Shown one piece after another: positions 11,701-14,524 of a stretch of 14,524 nucleotides of DNA. The stretch lies in NCBI GenBank assembly GCA_027604685.1, contig JADHYX010000494.1, positions 1 to 14,524 of the forward strand. Reading direction: 5' to 3'. Source of the stretch: Lobulomyces angularis (lineage: Eukaryota > Chytridiomycota > Chytridiomycetes > Lobulomycetales > Lobulomycetaceae). Position 1 is the first letter of the stretch; every line of letters starts with the position of its first letter. The notes beneath the pieces are model-generated. The model was given only the letters and a program-made list of their open reading frames with translations. It did not search any database and was not told the origin of the DNA. The position numbers and the translations under genes are program-made.

Positions 11701-14080
11701 GCTAAGTGACGAAATAGAGGCTGACACAAATTATTATAAAAAAGCATTTAAAGGGTTGACCAAATTTATATTTTTGACTAATCTTATTTTTTAAAACCTT
11801 TAGGGAAATCAACATTGATCAATTAACAGCCGAAAATTATTTAAAATTATTTGTTTTGACATTGGAAAGCAACTACGAAATTATTGCTTCAGATGAGGCA
11901 GTAGAAAAAGCTTCAAAAAATGTATTTGCATTGTATAGGAAAGTAAAATTTATGGATGAAAAATTTGGCAAGTTAATTCCAGGGTAATGTTACTTTTACA
12001 GTTTTCGATTAACTGTATGCTTTTTACGCTGAAAATAGGTTGAAGAGGCTATCCATGAGTGCTGGTTTTAATGTAGAAAAATGGTTTTCACCTTTTGTTC
12101 TGAAATGGTTAGATAATTTATCAAAACGAACATTGGAATGGGTTACCAATGCAGTTAAAGCGGACAGTTTTGAACCACTACCTAATTCGGAAGAAGTAGA
12201 AGATGACAACGATATAAAACATTCTAGTTCCGTCACAGATTTGTTCAGTGCTGTTTACAGTGAACTGGAATTTATTGCTGACTTGCAATGGAGTAATGTT
12301 GTGCAAAATGCTAAATTTTTTCAAAAATTTGCTAAAGTATGCATTCTAAAATATCGCATTTTAAATTTTGTTTTTTAGACTGTAAATAAAGCCATTGAAC
12401 AATACTGCGATGCTATTGCATCAGGGGAAATCAGGGTTGAAAAAGAAACTCAAACTTGGACAAATTTAGCAACTTCTTTTGCCAGACCCAGTTCCAGTGG
12501 CCCTACTGACATAACCTTAAATGTAAATAGTACTTTTTTTAATTTTATTTTATTTTTTCAATTTGTTGCAGTCTTGTGTTAAGCTATGTAATATACAATT
12601 TGCAATGCAAAAATTGGAAGAAATGTATAGAACTATGCAAGTAGAGTCTCTTACGAAAAACGTTAAAAATTATAGAGCAACCATGCAACTACCCAAGCAT
12701 AGAAACCAAGCTTCCTCTAATAAAGTCGACGATGATTTACTTTCTGGCCAAATTAAGGTGCAAATCGCATACGTTGAAAATGTAAAGCCATGTAACAAAA
12801 ACGGATTAGCAAATCCTTATGCAGTGATTAGAGTACCGGAAGGAACTGTTGTTCCTGTTGTTGTGGAGGAGGAGGTTCCCGGTTTTTTGACTGAAAGACC
12901 AAATAGTTTGGTTAGTAATTCTAGTAATAATTCAATAGACAAAGATAAAGGTCCAACAATACTTAATGGTAAGGACTGTGAATTAGCAAGGTCTAGAGCG
13001 ATATATGATTCGTTAAATGTAACTTGGGACGAAACGTTTCAGTGTATATTACCACCGGTTAACCAGCTTGAGGTGCTTGTAAATTCTAAGAATCTTGTAA
13101 TATTTGATGAACTTTGTGGAAAATCGACAATTGATCTTAGTAAAAATACCAAACTTCGTAGAAATCTAATGGATCATCAAACTCATGATGTTTATGTAAA
13201 TTTGGAACCGCAAGGTAGGCTTTTGATAAGATTGACATTAGAAGGCGAAGAAGAGGATGTTGATTTTTGGTTTCGCAGAAGCAGAGAACGACTAGGCAGA
13301 ACTAGAGATGATTTCGTTAGGGCTTTAACTGCCAAAGTAAGATTATTGTATTTAAAGTGCTTTATTTATTTAAAATCAATGTAGATTGCACCAAACGCTG
13401 GAGATATTTTAATAAAAGTGTTTAAAGATAATGAAGCGGTACCACTTCCTGCAAAATCCTATTTTTCCTCATTAATAACAGCAGTGCAGTACTCAGATCT
13501 GACAGCATCTGGTAAAAGTATTGATCAAAGGTTAAGCGAAGATGAGGCACATCAAGCAATTTCTCCAATAACTGTGTATCTTAATAAAAATTTAAGCACC
13601 CTTTTTGAATCCTTATCAACAAGGATGGCTCAGGAAGTAATAAAGAGAACTTGGGATGAAATTCTGATTGTTATTGAACAATTATTGGTAGCCCCATTAT
13701 ACGGTCAAATTGAGAGGGAAAGAAGGGTTTTGAATATTAGACAAATATCTGTATCTGAATGGGCTATTAGTATATTAAAAACTTTTTTCAATGACAATGG
13801 TTCAGGGATGGGAATTCCCCATAAAATATTAGAATCTAGAAATTATAGAGACCTGATGAGCATAATTAGTCAGTATCATATGGATTTGCCCAGATTAAGA
13901 AGAGAATATGAACTTTCGTTGTTGGGTAACCGAGAAAAGGAGCTACTACTAAAGTTAGCCAGATTAAGGTTTGAAAAGGATGAAAATATGCCAGCACCAG
14001 AAAAAGAGGAAAATCGAAAATGGTTTGATACACAGTTAGCACTTCGAAAGGAGCGAAACCGTAGATCCAACATTTCTTAA
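8737..14080 (+). CDS. ync13: Unc13/Munc13-like C2-MUN-C2-MHD2 protein (fungal Ync13 type)
   Basis: Large trafficking protein; Munc13 relatives prime SNARE-dependent fusion, and fission yeast Ync13 couples exocytosis and endocytosis in cytokinesis. Eleven exons: 8737-9452, 9494-9679, 9734-10181, 10230-10916, 10966-11331, 11384-11754, 11804-11983, 12039-12336, 12379-12522, 12572-13336, 13385-14080, summing to 4857 nt (1618 residues). Residues 1-~450 are disordered and rich in Ser, Arg, Asn, Gln and Thr. A C2 domain spans about 535-675 with candidate calcium Asp at 554, 559, 619 and 623/624 (AKDNKTRDAY; CWDQKKDDFLGN). A helical MUN/MHD1 region covers about 680-1180 (GNQWAVGDAFKI; KWLDNLSKRTLEWV). 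A second C2, about 1190-1358, has NPY where SDPY is usual. MHD2 lies about 1410-1560 (PITVYLNKNLSTLFESL; ISVSEWAISILKTFF). A basic helical tail follows. A TAA directly abuts the ATG, fixing the start. It is longer than typical Ync13 because of the N-terminal extension. Confidence 0.93.
10427..10479 (+). repeat. Purine-only AAG/GAA-rich tract coding a Lys/Glu linker
   Basis: A run built mostly of GGAAAA-like units encodes a linker of alternating Lys and Glu (KKRKEKEKEKEKAKEKE) directly before the first C2 domain of the Unc13-like protein. It is probably a flexible or single-helix charged linker. Slippage here could vary its length by two residues at a time. Confidence 0.8.
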
Positions 14081-14288
14081 TTTCCATTTAGATGGTTTTT
14101 ATAACAGTTATTTGGAATTTTCTTTATTATATAAAGTTATTGTTTTAGGCTTTCGTTTTCAAAATATTTTTATACATTAACTTTTATTTATTTTCGATTT
14201 TGTAATAATATATATATAATACAACTGTACTAAAGTAAAATTTAAAAATATGTTTTATTTATTCTCCAGAGTTTGTCCTAAACATTTG
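14081..14288. other. Convergent 3' region after the Unc13-like gene
   Basis: These 208 nt lie between the Unc13-like stop codon and the proposed stop of the minus-strand gene at the right edge, and should hold both 3' UTRs. It contains an alternating TA run near 14209-14219 and no open frame of coding character. Confidence 0.5.
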
Positions 14289-14524
14289 TCATTTTTCATC
14301 AAGTCTGCAAAGGTGATTTTGTTATGGCCAATTGGTAGATTCAGAAACAAGTATAAAACAAAATAAAATGCACTAAAACTGCAAATGTTTCACTTATATC
14401 ACCTTCCAAATATGCCCAACTTAACGTTCACATCAACTAAAGCTTTAATTCATACTTAAAATGATTATAAGTAATAAAATATATACTTTAATGAGTGAGG
14501 TATTACGTGTAGGAGGTTTAATAG
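14289..14524 (-). CDS. Probable 3' end of an unidentified minus-strand gene (5' partial)
   Basis: Not recognised. Reading the minus strand, three short exons join in phase: 14524-14507 (runs off the window), 14436-14403 and 14304-14289. The introns are 14506-14437 (70 nt, GTAATA...TTTAG) and 14402-14305 (98 nt, GTGATA...TTGCAG). The joined tail reads IKPPT, then LDVNVKLGIFGR, then LDEK and a TGA stop, which looks like a genuine soluble protein C-terminus. Both junctions keep frame and both acceptors follow the local style. Only 21 residues are visible, so this could be coincidence. A competing plus-strand frame from the ATG at 14250 covers the same bases (see rejected items). Convergence with the Unc13-like gene would match the other two 3' junctions in the window. 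Confidence 0.4.

Noticed and set aside
13866..14087. Two overlapping minus-strand frames at the end of the Unc13-like gene
   Set aside because: Both are antisense shadows of the conserved C-terminal helical tail.
14250..14366. Plus-strand 38-codon frame from ATG 14250, presequence-like
   Set aside because: It ends in a stop after 38 codons, and no downstream exon in the window continues it. The minus-strand spliced reading explains the same bases with two phase-consistent junctions.

Overview
The window is nuclear DNA of an intron-rich, very AT-rich eukaryote. Coding exons have moderate GC. Introns (about 41-98 nt, all GT-AG) and intergenic DNA are almost pure A/T with long homopolymer runs. 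The gene set (Cdc5/Cef1, a RING-CH membrane protein, an ABHD11/Imo32-type hydrolase and a fungal-style Unc13/Ync13 protein) fits an early-diverging AT-rich fungus, such as a chytrid- or Cryptomycota-like lineage. That is inference; another AT-rich opisthokont or an amoebozoan cannot be excluded from sequence alone.

Layout, left to right. (1) 102-2617 (+): splicing factor Cdc5/Cef1, lacking only the start-codon exon. (2) 3126-3908 (-): four-exon RING-CH (MARCH-type) membrane E3 ligase, convergent with gene 1. (3) 4574-7033 (+): fourteen-exon coiled-coil protein with a C-terminal RING in which one zinc cysteine is Asp; I do not recognise the family. (4) 7176-8277 (-): five-exon ABHD11-like alpha/beta hydrolase, convergent with gene 3. 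(5) 8737-14080 (+): eleven-exon, about 1618-residue Unc13/Ync13-like protein (disordered N-terminus, C2, MUN/MHD1, C2, MHD2). (6) 14289-14524 (-): probable 3' end of another gene, convergent with gene 5 and running off the window.

The genes alternate strand, giving two divergent intergenic stretches (3909-4573 and 8278-8736) and three convergent 3' junctions. They do not form an obvious pathway: they cover pre-mRNA splicing, ubiquitin ligation, a probable mitochondrial hydrolase and exocytosis/cytokinesis trafficking. I rebuilt exon-intron models by hand from reading-frame continuity, GT-AG borders and family motifs. Each complete model closes to a multiple of three with no internal stop. I saw no mobile element, CRISPR array, tRNA or rRNA, and no convincing new multi-gene system. 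The most interesting items are the unrecognised coiled-coil/RING protein with its ambiguous first exon, and two stop-free introns of length 3n placed inside zinc-binding or catalytic motifs.
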